A stretch of 46,610 nucleotides of DNA. Source: Tilletiaria anomala UBC 951 (Eukaryota > Basidiomycota > Exobasidiomycetes > Georgefischeriales > Tilletiariaceae). The notes under the pieces were generated by a model. That model did not search any database. It saw only the letters and a program-made list of their open reading frames with translations, and was not told the DNA's origin. Both the position numbers and the translations under genes were made by a program. The DNA lies in assembly GCF_000711695.1 (NCBI RefSeq), contig NW_013546895.1, forward strand, positions 1 through 46,610, read 5' to 3'. This document shows positions 21,006-31,945 of the stretch, piece after piece (position 1 is the stretch's first letter; every line of letters begins with the position of its first letter).

Positions 21006-24000
21006 CTATTTGGTGAAAGGTCTGGTACGGCGCTGTGAGCCAGATCGACTAACAGCTTGCGACTGAGACTGAGACTGCGACTGCAACTGACTTTCCTGAT
21101 TGCCAGCAGGAGACCGCCGGCTTTTGCTGCGAGTGCGGGTCGATGACCGCACAGTCGTAGAAGACGATTCAGCCTGTCGAGGCTCTGCAACATCACCTTC
21201 CCGCTGTCGCTTACTCGTGCGTATGCGTGACGTGGTAGTGGACTGCGATTCAGGTTGAGGATTCTGTTGTTGGGATGCAGTGGATGGTGCCTCGGCAGCA
21301 CTCTTCCGGCGGGTTCTTGTGGGTCGTGAGGGTGTGTGAACGTCGGTTGCCACGTCTTCATCTTCGGGTTGACTCGGCGCGACCCGAAGACGCTTGGATC
21401 GTGCAGGTATCTGGGACTCTTGTACTGCTCTGGTTTCCACCTGTTCGTCATTTTGCTGCAGATCCTTGGCTCCTGCTGCCTTGCGCTTCCTTCCTACGAG
21501 CTCAATATCGTCCATCTCTGCGTCCATATCGCGTTCCTCCAAGAGCTCAAAGGAGATATCTGCACCTAATCCGTCGTTCCGCTCGCTTTTGCGAGCACTG
21601 ATGCGCTGGCTTGGGGTCTCGGGCGGAAGGTAGTCGGCTTGGTCGCCGTCCGGGCTAGGGTGACGATGTCGCTTTTCAGATGAGCGGGTCCGCTTGCCGC
21701 TTGACATGCTCTCATCGTGAGCGTCATGGGAGATAGGCGGCGGCGTCTTTTGCAGCTGGGCTTCGATTTGTGCGTCGTTCTGCTTTGCTTCAGCTTTGTT
21801 AGCTGTCGATGGCTCGCCATCGGGATCCTCGAGCACAATGCCGGGCGGAAGACGATCGCGCAGGACGTAGACCTCGTCGAGAATCTCGGAGCCGACAATG
21901 CGAGTGAGAGCGTGGTAGAGGTCATTTGCGAGGTCCTCTGGCTGGAATGATTCTTTGTCCTCCATCTGTTCGCCGGTTGCTTCCCCTTTGTCAACGGCGC
22001 CCTCTTCCGCTAGGGCTTCGTGCAGCAAGGTACAGCCCGGAACGATGAAGCTTGGCTGGTTTGCTTGCCGCTCGAGAGTCACATGATGGAAACGACAGCT
22101 GTAGAAGCGCCCGCGGATCAGCGCTCATGAGGGCTCAGACAAAGCTCAAATGCCACTCACTGCGAACGTGTGACCCGCCCTTCTGTTGCTGCTGAGTCGG
22201 CTAAGGATACATTGTTGCACGTGGAAGTGTTGCTGTTCTTCTGGTGGTGATGGTGATGATGACGATGATGACCTTGCGAAAGTTTCGTGCTAGGCCCATG
22301 CGAAGCTGCCGGCGATGAAGCTGTTGTTGGGAGAACTGGCGCTGCTTTCGTTTGACGGGAATCTTCATCCGACTTGCTTGTAGCGACACTGTGACTATTC
22401 GTGCAGGGTGCCGACGATGCCGGCAGCTGGGCATCCGAACGTGAGGCTTTGGTGCTCTGTGCCTCAACCGTCCGCACCGGCTCTCTTTCATCAACGTCAT
22501 TGCCAGGATCGGGTTCATCTGCGCCAGCAGCATCAAAGTCAAACATCTGATCCTCGTCATCGACAGAGTAGGTGGGGTTTCCATTCCCGATAGCCTCCTG
22601 GGGGGTGGCGTCGGATACCCCTTTCACCGAAGGAAGCGAGCTTTGGTCTGGGTTGGCATTTTCGATGACTTGTGCCATAGGTGCGAAGGCAGTACTGACG
22701 AACGATGGCAAAGATCCTGGAGATAACTGGGCAGCCGCTGGAGCACTTTCGACCTTGTCATGCGGAGGCTCGGTCGCGTTGGTTGCTGTGTCATCCTTGG
22801 GTAGACTCTCTTCTGCTTTCTCCTTTTTTGTTTCGCTAGTTTCGGCTGGGAGTCCTTGCGATGCATCGACATCCATTGGATTGTGTTGCGCTGTGATTTC
22901 ATTCGCGAAGGTGCCTTGCCCAGCTTCGGCCGCGGTTGCCGACCTAGCGGCCGGCTGCTCTGTCGGCAAAATGGTTGGGCTCTTCGTAACAGTCTCTATA
23001 GATGTGGGCAGGGATTGGGTGATAGCTTGCAGCATTCCTACTTGCTCAGCGGAAGCCAGCTCAGCGACATGTGGGGTAGCATCCTCGGGGCCAAACAGAG
23101 TCAGCATCGAGGCTGCAGGCTGAGGGGTAGGCAGTGAACTGCCTTTTGCTGCAGTTGCGGACCCATGTGCTGAACAAATAGAATCAGGGGCCAGGCCTTT
23201 GTCTGCCACTGATGCTTTGAACGCGACAAAATCCTTCCCAGAACTCAGCGAAGTCGGATCAACCGGCTCACTGATATAGTGGGCGGGGGAAGGAACATCG
23301 GTTGGGGTCAACAGTGGCGCAGCATGTTGCTCGGTAAGCAGTGGACTCCTTGCTGTTGCTGCGACGGATCCAGCTGCGTTGCGAACAGTAGTGGGCTGAG
23401 AGGCGCCGTTTGCTACCGCCGCTTTGGCCGCGAGGGGTTCTGCTCCTGGTTGCACCAGCGTCAGATCAGTCTGCTCAGCGAGCTCAGATACTTCAGCCGG
23501 CATAGGTCGGCTCGCTTCTGATGTAGCTGTCGTCGCTGATTCTGAGCCGAATGCTCGCCCAACGCCAACCGCTTTCGTTTCGGGCCCGGCATGAGCATCG
23601 GTTGCTGAGGAAGCCGTGACAGAGCCTGCTTGCCAGAGCGTGGAACCTGCTGGTGTGCCGTGACCTGACTTGTTGATGACGCACTTGAGCAAATGAAGCT
23701 CCGCACTATCAGCAGCAAGAAGCTCTTTGGTGGTAGGTGCAGCAAGGACAGGGTTGGAACGCGAGTCTTGCACCGAGGATATCGCTGACTTGGGAAGGTC
23801 GTATTGGAGCTGCGGGGATTTTGCCAATGCGCTGGAGGCAGGAGACTCATTTTCAGGCTCTGCAAGCCTGAGGTCCTGTGTGCTGACAAGAAGCGACCCG
23901 TCGTGCAGGCCAGTGGGGCTTGATGGATGTTTGGAGAGCTGCCCTTCGATAAGGCTGCCCTCTGTCGCGGGAGCCTTGGTTACCGCTGCGCTCGCATCTG

Positions 24001-26575
24001 AAGCTTTCGCATTGGCCGAAAAGAGGGACGACGACGCATTCTCTCCGGGCTGCCGCGACGAGCTCAGAGCAGGATCGAGTCCGAAGCCCATCGAGTCTGG
24101 CGGATATGCCTGGCTCTGAGTGGACGAACCTAGAGTAGGCGGCTCCCATCCTCGGGTAGCAGAAAGGTCCATGCCCCTTTGACAATTAAAAGAGGCGTTG
24201 TTTGTAGTCGCATCTGGAGAGAAAGCAGGCGGAGGCGGAGGCGGCGGCCAGCTCATGTCTCCCTCAAGCGCTGTGAAAGCTGGGGGCACCGGAGGAGCTG
24301 ACGCCAATGCCGATGTCGATGCTGTCGGCATGGGCCACTGAGAAAATGGCGCGAGGCCGGCTGCGGGTGCGGACACTGAACCACCTTCTTGCCTTGGAGG
24401 ATAGCCTGCAGCAAGCGATGCTGCGGATTGCGCAATGTCAAATACTTTAGCGCCTTCTGTTTTCGACGATGCGTGAGCATCTGTGTCAATGGCATCCTCG
24501 CTCTGCGCAGGTCGTGCTGTAGGCGATGAGTCTGGGAACTGGACAAATTGGTGGCCGTCCTCACCTCCCTGCAATTGCACTCTGGTCCGCTTTGAACCGT
24601 TCCGGGGCAGTTTGTTATCCTCGTCGTTGTATTCGAGAAAGTCGGATGCATGGATGGCACCAAAGCGCACCAATGTTGCAGGCGCCTGAGCCTCATCCTG
24701 CTCCTGCTCCTTAGCACCAGCATCGGCTTTGTGCTCCTTGTCCTCAACGTCCGAATCGACATCCTCATCTTCCTCGTCTTCAACCTCCACGTTCCCCTCT
24801 TCCTCATCTTCATCTTCTTCCTCCTCCTCGTCGCTAGTGTCGCCCAGAACGATCGCGTTTTCCGAATCCACACCGGCCGCGTCATCTTCGCTTTGGCTGG
24901 AGCCTTCCCCATCCACCTGCGACGAGCCAAGCACGCCGCCCTCTTCCTCGCTATCGCCTGCCGCATCTTGAGGCCGACGGATTGCGATGCCTATGCTGTT
25001 GCAGTGCGCTTTTGCTCTGATGTCTTCTTCGGCTTCGCTCTCATCCTCATCATCTGAGTCCCCAATCTCGCCCTCCTCTCCATCGAGCATGTCTTCATCC
25101 TCGTCATCGCCATCCTCGACTTCCTCGTCGCTGAAGACACGATCGGACACGGGATGAATGAACGGCCGTGGGCCTGTAGGCGGCAATTTGAGCGTGGGTC
25201 GCTGGGAAGCGTCTTTGTACTTGCCGTCTTTCATTTCTTGGTCGTCGCTGTCGGAAGCATTGTATGCCTCCTGCTGACTTTGCGCAGATTCAAAGATCTC
25301 CTTGAGAGGCGTTTTAGGCGTCAGTGTGATTGAAGCCAAGCAGAATCAAACATGCTCTCTCACCTGTATCAGAGCACGCTGCGGCGCTTCTCTGTCATCC
25401 CATACCTCACTCTCGCTCTCGGCTTCGTGCTGCGGCTGCTGATCTCGTTCTAGCCCAGCTCGTGCCTGCAGTGCAGCTAGAACATCCACGTGCCCACCTG
25501 GCAGGACGAAGCGCCGGATGAAAGACGATGGCGCACCATCAGCACCTGCGTCTTGTTCGCCCTCCTCTCCGCTGGTGGAGTTGTCTCCCCCGGCACTAGC
25601 GTTTCCGCCTCCGACCGCCTTGAAAGCGCCTTCCATGTCGAGCTGCATAGCGCGCTGTTCCGCCAAAGCGCGGCCGTCGGCGGCTTCGACGCCTCCCTGT
25701 GCGAGCATCTCGTGCACAGCGCGCGCTGCATGTCGCGCGCGTTCCAGCGCAGCTGCACCAGAGGTGCCATTCTGAAGATGTTCCGCAGCGCCTTGCGCCG
25801 ACGAGCCTGGCAGGACGATGCCATCCTCCGCTGCGACGCTTGCCAGCGTGTCGAGCCGGTAGTCGACCTTCGCACTTGGAGGAGGGGATGGTGGCGGTGT
25901 AGTCTGCGTCGCTGCTGTGCGGTAGAAGCCGTACTGCTGCTTTAGTGGTTCTTCTGTTGCCTCGTCGGCATAGATGAGCTGGGCACCGGATGTCCCTTGT
26001 AGTGATGCTGAGGCGGGCGTCTCATCTGTCCATGCATCTTTGGAAGCCCTCTGCTTGCCTTTCGATGACGAGACAGGCGTCATGGAAGATAAATCTTCCC
26101 TGCGCGAGGGCGTCCATGGCATCCGAATGAAGCGTTTCTTCGCCGGTGACACTGTGGAAGCATACGTCAAGCCGCTCGTCGGCGCCGAGACGGGCTTCGA
26201 GAGCGCCCTTTTAATCTGCCATCCAAGCCCTTGAAGCCATGACTGCTCGTCGAATGCGTCGTAAACCGACGCATTCCCCGCTGCACTTGCAGCGATTCCG
26301 TTGGGCCGCAGCGACCCCGAAGGACCACAAGACTGGCTTGTTACAAAGGAAGCCGCGCTCTCTGCATGTCCGAAGGTGTTATGCGTAGAAGCCGGCGACA
26401 AGGAAGACGTTGAGCGCTCGCCATCAGCGCCAGCATGGGCGCTGGTTGAAGGAAGCTTCCGCTCTGCGCCCAACGGTGTGCCGAGGATGTAGCGAACAGG
26501 CGATCGGCGCTGTTGCCCTTGACTCGAAACTCGCTGAGGCCCTAGGGACCCGGCGGAGCGATGGTCGGCGTTCAT
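21006..26575 (-). CDS. large acidic low-complexity protein of unknown function
   Basis: I do not recognise the family. Three exons join cleanly: 26575-25364, 25300-22161, 22098-21006, about 1814 aa. The N-terminal part has a possible amphipathic helix (SWLQGLGWQIKRALSKP, near residues 112-128) followed by basic KKRFIRMPWTPSRRED, then a short conserved-looking block SFIRRFVLPGGHVDVLAALQAR near 350. The middle is dominated by long Asp/Glu runs and Ala/Ser/Pro/Thr-rich disorder. Near the end of exon 2 is a histidine run, HHRHHHHHH. The second intron joins VTRSH to CRFHHVTLER, giving a Cys/His cluster and then FIVPGCTLL. The C-terminus is basic with R/S-rich and QSQSQSQSQ stretches, including likely nuclear localisation signals (GRKRKA, SKRLRV). 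A nuclear role, perhaps a pore-basket or chromatin protein, is a guess from the helix plus basic motifs. The ATG at 26575 is clear. Confidence 0.7.
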
Positions 26576-28468
26576 GTTGCTGATGCTGTCTCACTTGGTT
26601 CGAGCCACGCATTCAGGCGGCTAGCCTGGAGACGCAGCAAGCACTGTGTGGGCTGCGCAGCGTCCTATGCGCGGTCCTTGAACCTGAGCAGGTCGTGCAT
26701 GGGCAGGAAGCACGACGCCAGGACGAGGAAGACTCGGTCGATGCAACTACCAACGAAAGCGCGTCGCGTCAACAGCCAACATGATCGCGAAGATTTCGGC
26801 GATGACTTATTTCATTCATCACCCTCTCATCGGCGTCCTGACAAACATGAAGAAGCATCTCATCGCCTGTCAACTAAAGTTGCACGATCATGTATGAACG
26901 CTGGCATCCATAAGGAATGCGCCGTCCTCGTCATCACCAGCCTGAATCGCACAATGAGGCTTGATCCGCGCTGCTCAGAGCCCGAGTGACCCTGACTCAG
27001 CATTGCGTGCCGTCTTGTCAATAGAAGACGCGAGCCATCAGCCAGGCGATGAGCCACTGCGAGCAGGTGGGGTTCTGATTGGCACATCAATCATGCGTCC
27101 GACGCAGCCCGTGGACCGTTGCGGAAGATGATTGGAGCTGCTTTGGTTATATAGTAGATCTTGGCATCTCTCGAAGCACTGCGCACGCAGCCCGGTTGCA
27201 TGACGCTCGGCCGCCCATCACGTCCGCAACCCCTCTGCCTCAAGCAGTGGAAACACATCCGCGTCCACTCCGGTCGGAAGGATAACCAGGGTGTGCGTCT
27301 AGTGGCTGGCGACGTGCATCAGCGCCGTGGTTGCTCTGTTCGGCGTGCTCGTGAGCCTCGTGCACCAGCTCGCAGCGACACTTCGACTCGCTTGCGCGGT
27401 CATCGGTGAAGTGAATGCCGATGTGCACAGCCAAGAGCCACCAATAGTCCTTCGCCAGTCGGTCTGACTCGGCAGCCGGACCGGATTTCACGTGTGTGCG
27501 TCTCTGCACGGCTGTAATTGTGCATCTCAGATAGGAAAAAGCGGGAGGGACCCTCCTACCCGGCTGCTGGGCTCTTCATCTTCCACGGTCCTTTCCTCCC
27601 TTTCGTCCCTGCAATCTGCCCGTGCATTCATGCAGCGATCATTCATGCCTACATGAACCTAGCCCACACCTGAAAGAGGTAAGCAAGTCTCATTGTCATG
27701 CATTTCGAATCGTCCTTACGAAGGCTATGTCACACAGATCGTGATTGTGGATGTAGGGAGCAGGTGGTTGATAGATGAGGGTGTGGGAGGGGAGGGGGGG
27801 GCGGAGCGTATTATCGGGCGGAGCGGGAAAACGGCAGGGTGACCCAAACAAAAATAAAACAGGGGCAAAGCGGACCGCAAGGACGAAAGGAAGGACGGGG
27901 CGTACGGTGACTTGGGTAATAGCGGGTGATGGGAGAGCCTGTTGAGTCGTAGATATATGCGAGAGCCGTGGCGAGGGTGGTGAAAGCGACGAGTAGCAGC
28001 CGGAGATGGTGGAAGGCGGTTGTCAAGAAAACGGAAGGCAGTGGCGACGTGTTCGTGTACGTGCGTGTGTGTATGTGCGTATTCTTGTATACGCGAAAGC
28101 ATGTAATGGCGCAGCGTACCCTGACGGCTTCGCGGCCTTCCGAGGCGGACAGCACTTCTTGAAAAGCGCTGCAACAACGAGGCGAACGGCGGTCGCGCAT
28201 GTACACCGAGCCCCGCGCGCTGTTAGCCAGACAAAGTAGCAGATGTGGAGACAGCGTAGAAGCCCAAGGCCGTCTGGTCCCCGGCCCCCGCCTGCAAGCA
28301 GGGTATGTTACCAAATGGCTAGATCACCCCATAGCGCTACAAGCCGCCTATCCCCGCCGCTGTTGCTGCCGCCTCAATCCACCGGCATGCACCTGCACCT
28401 CCGCCTGCTCGTCCTCCTGCTTCTGCGCCTGCGCCCCTGTTCCTGTCCCTGCTCGCCAACGCTAATGC
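26576..28468. other. long intergenic stretch, no gene recognised
   Basis: About 1.9 kb between the large acidic gene (start 26575) and the G-beta stop (28469), both minus strand. Open frames are short and without recognisable motifs; the longest, minus 28314-27811, starts at a non-ATG codon and looks random. A G-run at 27779-27801 and a GTGTGTGTATGTGCG stretch near 28061-28080 are the only visible structure. It probably combines the 3' region of G-beta and the promoter of the acidic gene; a noncoding RNA cannot be excluded. Confidence 0.4.
27779..27801 (+). other. G-quadruplex-type G-run
   Basis: Four G runs of at least three (27779-27781, 27785-27787, 27789-27792, 27794-27801) separated by loops of 3, 1 and 1 nt meet the usual G3N1-7 quadruplex rule. 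It lies about 670 bp beyond the G-beta stop, as C-runs on that gene's strand. Confidence 0.6.
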
Positions 28469-29778
28469 TCACGCCCAGATGAGCAGCCTGGCGTCCCAGC
28501 TACCGGTGCCGAGCGCTATGCCGTCGGTACTGACACCGAGGCAGCTGACGCGGTTCTCATGCGCGGCGAGAACGCCGACGCGCTCGCCTTTGAGCGTGTC
28601 CCAGACGTTGCAGTTGCAGTCGTCGTAGCCGGCAAAGAGCAGGCGGCCACTGATGCTGAACGCGACGGAGGTGATGCCGCAGAGGATGTTGTCGTGGGTG
28701 TACTGGTTCATCTCGCGGTCCGCGCGCATGTCGAACAGCCGGCACGATGCGTCGTCCGAGCCGGTGGCGAACGCGTCGCCGTTGGGGAAGAACTGCACCG
28801 CGTTGATGTCCGACTCATGCCCCGCAAATGTCTGCACCGCCTTGCCCGAGCGGATGTCCCAGACCTTGGCCATGGCGTCGCACGCGCCCGAGACGAAGAT
28901 GTTGGGATTTGGGCCGAGCGACAGGCTGCCATTGTCGTTCAAGCCAAAAGACACGATCAGGTCAGGACGCGCTTGATCGAGAAGTATACACACTTGGCGC
29001 TTCAACTCACCTCATCACATCGCCAGTGTGGTCATTATACTCTTGAATCCTAACGCCGGCCTCGATATCCCAGAGCATGCACGTCATGTCGCCAGAGGAT
29101 GTGAGGATCTGGCGGTCGTTGAGGAACCTGCAGCAGGAGAGGTAGCCGGTGTGCGCGGAGAGCTCGCGGGCGACGCGGACGTTGCCTTCCTTGTTGCGGA
29201 GGTTGTAGATGCTGCAGATGTTGTCGAGACCGCCGCAGGCGACGAGGTTGCCGCTTGGTGCGTACGCGCACGTCATGACCCATGACGAGCGCAGGGGTAC
29301 GGCATGTACCTTGTTGGTCGTGTATGCGTCCCACACAATCAACTTGCCGTCCTGTGAGGCCGAGACGAGATGCCGCTTGTCGTTCGCCCAGTGCATCGCG
29401 TAGATCTTGGCCAGGTGACCTTTCAGCGTTCGACGCGGCTTCATTACGATCCGAGGCAGCGGGTCTACCTCGCCGGCCATCGCTCGCACTGTTGTGCAGA
29501 AGCAAGACACAAGGCGGGAAGCAAGGGTCATCCACGCTGCGCCCTCTTTGCTCGCCACCTGCACGATCGCACTTACAGCTGGTATCAGCCATCACGTCCT
29601 TTTTCGCTCTAATCTGCTCCTTCAAGCCATCCGCCTGTCTCCTTGCTGCTGCGATCTTCTCTTGCAAATCTCCTCCCGCGGAGCCGCCGCCAACGCCATT
29701 CGCCAAGCTGCCGTTTTGTTGTAGTTGCGATTGCGAGGGTGATGCTGGAAGAAAGCCCGAGCTAGGGCTGCCGGCCAT
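28469..29778 (-). CDS. GPB1: heterotrimeric G-protein beta subunit
   Basis: Seven-blade WD40 beta subunit that pairs with G-gamma and couples receptors to cAMP or MAPK pathways at the plasma membrane; in basidiomycetes it acts in mating and nutrient sensing. Exons: about 29778-29577, 29488-29011, 28925-28469, about 378 aa. Marks: the N-terminal coiled coil [130 protein letters not shown] and a C-terminal [13 protein letters not shown]. The end of the protein is exactly conserved in kind. Compared with the usual 345-350 aa there is a Gly/Ser/Gln-rich extension before the coiled coil. The start is uncertain: the ATG near 29778, or an upstream 22-nt exon (30004-29983, MMGSPAQ) joined by an intron of nearly 190 bp that keeps the frame. 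Confidence 0.94.
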
Positions 29779-30119
29779 GAATCCGCCTCCTGCTGGGTGC
29801 GCGGGAGGCGGATGCAAGGCAGTTGGGCAATGCATATGATGTGATGGGGAGGAGCATCGATTGGCAAGCGATGGAGCGGCAGGAGGCGTTGCGAAGATCC
29901 ACGAGTAGACACTGTCAGCATCGGCCAAGGCCGAGTTTGGTCTCGAAGCAAAAATAAATAAAGAGCGTGACCATCTACTGACCTTGTGCTGGACTGCCCA
30001 TCATCTTGGCCAACAGAGTGCGATTGTTCAGTCTAGATGTGTATGTAATGCTTTTATTCGCTGGTATCGATGCAAACACCGTCTAAGATGACTGTGCACT
30101 AGCCGCACCCCCGCAGTCG

Positions 30120-30140
30120 CAGCAGCAGCAGCAGTAGCAG
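30120..30140 (+). repeat. CAG trinucleotide run
   Basis: Five perfect CAG units, then TAG and CAG, in the G-beta upstream region. Not in a credible reading frame. Confidence 0.7.
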
Positions 30141-30534
30141 CACGCAAGGAGTGTAAGGCGCAACGCGTGCTGCTTGCTGAGCGGCGGGCCGTGGTATGTA
30201 CAAGCTGCTATGCGGCTGCGGTGAATGGGAAGTTCCGCTGGGCTGCTTGCGGGAACCGCAACCAGTGCGGACAGCCGAGGCGCAGCGCAGAGCAGAGCAG
30301 AGGGATGATCGCAAGCGAGTGAGTGAGACGGTGCGAATGCTTGGGTATGGAGCTAGCTAGCCAGGGACTGTTCTTTCGTCTCGATGAGGACGCACGAGTC
30401 GGATTGGACGACGGGTCGACCTCGATGGGATGATGCATGTAAAGGAGGGGGTGCGAGGTGCAAGTCCGTAGGTGTGTGAAGACCCCAGCCGAGGGAGAGG
30501 ATGGGATATGGCCGAATGCACCATCTCCACTGGG

Positions 30535-30565
30535 CTGACTGACTGCCTGCCTGCCTGACCTGCCT
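30535..30565 (+). repeat. CTGA/CTGC tetranucleotide run
   Basis: CTGACTGACTGCCTGCCTGC followed by CTGACCTGCCT, an imperfect four-base microsatellite of about 31 bp in noncoding sequence upstream of G-beta. Confidence 0.65.
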
Positions 30566-31945
30566 CTTGCAGCGCGGCGGGTGGACCCTTCGTAGAATAT
30601 AATGTACATACAGTGTGCATATGGATGGTTAGCAGTGCTGCGCAGTGCTGCCCGCGTGCACAGCGCCGCCGGGCTGCCTGCGTGCTGTGCGCTCGCAGCG
30701 CTCCTTTGCCAACAACTCTCTTTCTTTGCAAAGGTGAGCAGCAATACTGCGATACCTACTTACCACTCGCCGCCATACACACCTGCAAATGCACAGCGCG
30801 TGTGCTCTATGATGAATATACATGCTACCAGCGATACGCAGCGTGAACCACGCGCATGACCAGCAGCGAGGCATCCTCATCGTACGACAAAGGGAGGGTT
30901 GGTGTATGTACAAAACCGCTGGAGGAAAGCGGCACTGCAGAACATTCGGTTTAGCGTGCAGCAGGGGAGCACACACATGCGCTGATCAAATCAGAATACA
31001 CTGCCATGTCGCCACGGCGTCCTGCCGCTACATTCATAGTCTGCACCACAGCAGAGCAGCAAAGAGTGTTAGCCCGCAGGGTTAGAGATTGCGGGCAGTG
31101 TGTCCCGCACGCGCCCTCGGTCGTTGATTGCGGCTGACGCTGCGACGTTTCATTTCCCCGATTCTCCATCATGAAAAAGGGCTTAGCAACTAGACTCAAC
31201 CCTAATTCTGATATTCACCTTCCATTCCGCTTCCATGAGGCTAACTCAAGATCACCCACCACACCTTTTGATGGTCTCTCCCCCGTCCGCCCAGCGGTTT
31301 GAAATGTATACTCGGAGACGCGCAGCTCGCAGGCGGGACGAGGCGGATGGACCTTGCTCTGCGCGACGCATCGGAATGCTCGACTGCACAGTGCGCATAC
31401 AGACAATTGCCTTGCGCAGGCCTGCGCATTATCGTCGCTGACAAGACAACCAACGGCGCCGTGAGCAGCGAGGGCCGAGGGACAGGCATCAGATGCGGCA
31501 TGCACTAAGAATGGCAAAAGAGGCTTCGCACGAGCCAGCCAGCACCCGTTGTAGCCATGCTCGTCACAGACGGCGGACATTGCAGAACTTGGTGTGCAGC
31601 TTGACCTGCGCACGCAGGGGCTGCTCATTGTCGCGCATCCGGACGCATGGTGTGGATGTATACAACTCTGGCGCCTTCGACGGTTCATGTACTCGTATAT
31701 AGAACACCGCCGTGAAGACACACTGACTCATAACCAGTGCGGTCTTCCTTAACAATGTGGGCCATGTAGAACCTGGGATATGGCACGTTTGCAGGCTTGT
31801 TCGGCCCCGCCGTTTCATGGATTGCATTGGAAGCTCAAACACACGCAATATTCTACTCGTTTCCACCCATGTCTCCCTCCTGTCAAGTTTCGAACTCCCA
31901 GCTTTTGAACCGCCCTTGCAAGCCAACGGCGCCCTTTTCCGCTGC

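Larger units (their letters stand above)
29779..31945. other. long G-beta upstream region, no gene recognised
   Basis: About 2.1 kb between the G-beta start and the stop of the short-chain dehydrogenase. Open frames up to about 178 codons (minus, 30744-30208) lack ATG starts in context or known motifs and contain odd Ser/Arg/Cys-rich compositions, so I do not call them. A possible non-coding first exon and intron of G-beta may lie at 30004-29795. Short repeats are listed separately. It likely holds the G-beta promoter and a long leader. Confidence 0.4.

Noticed and set aside
22235-22275. CAT/CAC repeat as a microsatellite outside genes
   Set aside because: It is in frame within the large acidic gene and encodes its histidine run.
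24253-24966. 237-codon second minus-strand frame in the acidic gene
   Set aside because: An alternative frame of the well-supported exon 25300-22161; its arginine-rich composition is what an acidic-repeat exon gives when shifted.
27811-28314. 167-codon minus-strand open frame with a hydrophobic stretch
   Set aside because: Starts at a non-ATG codon and overlaps simple-sequence DNA; no family resemblance.
30208-30744. 178-codon minus-strand open frame upstream of G-beta
   Set aside because: No motif, random-looking composition and no convincing ATG context; more likely chance.
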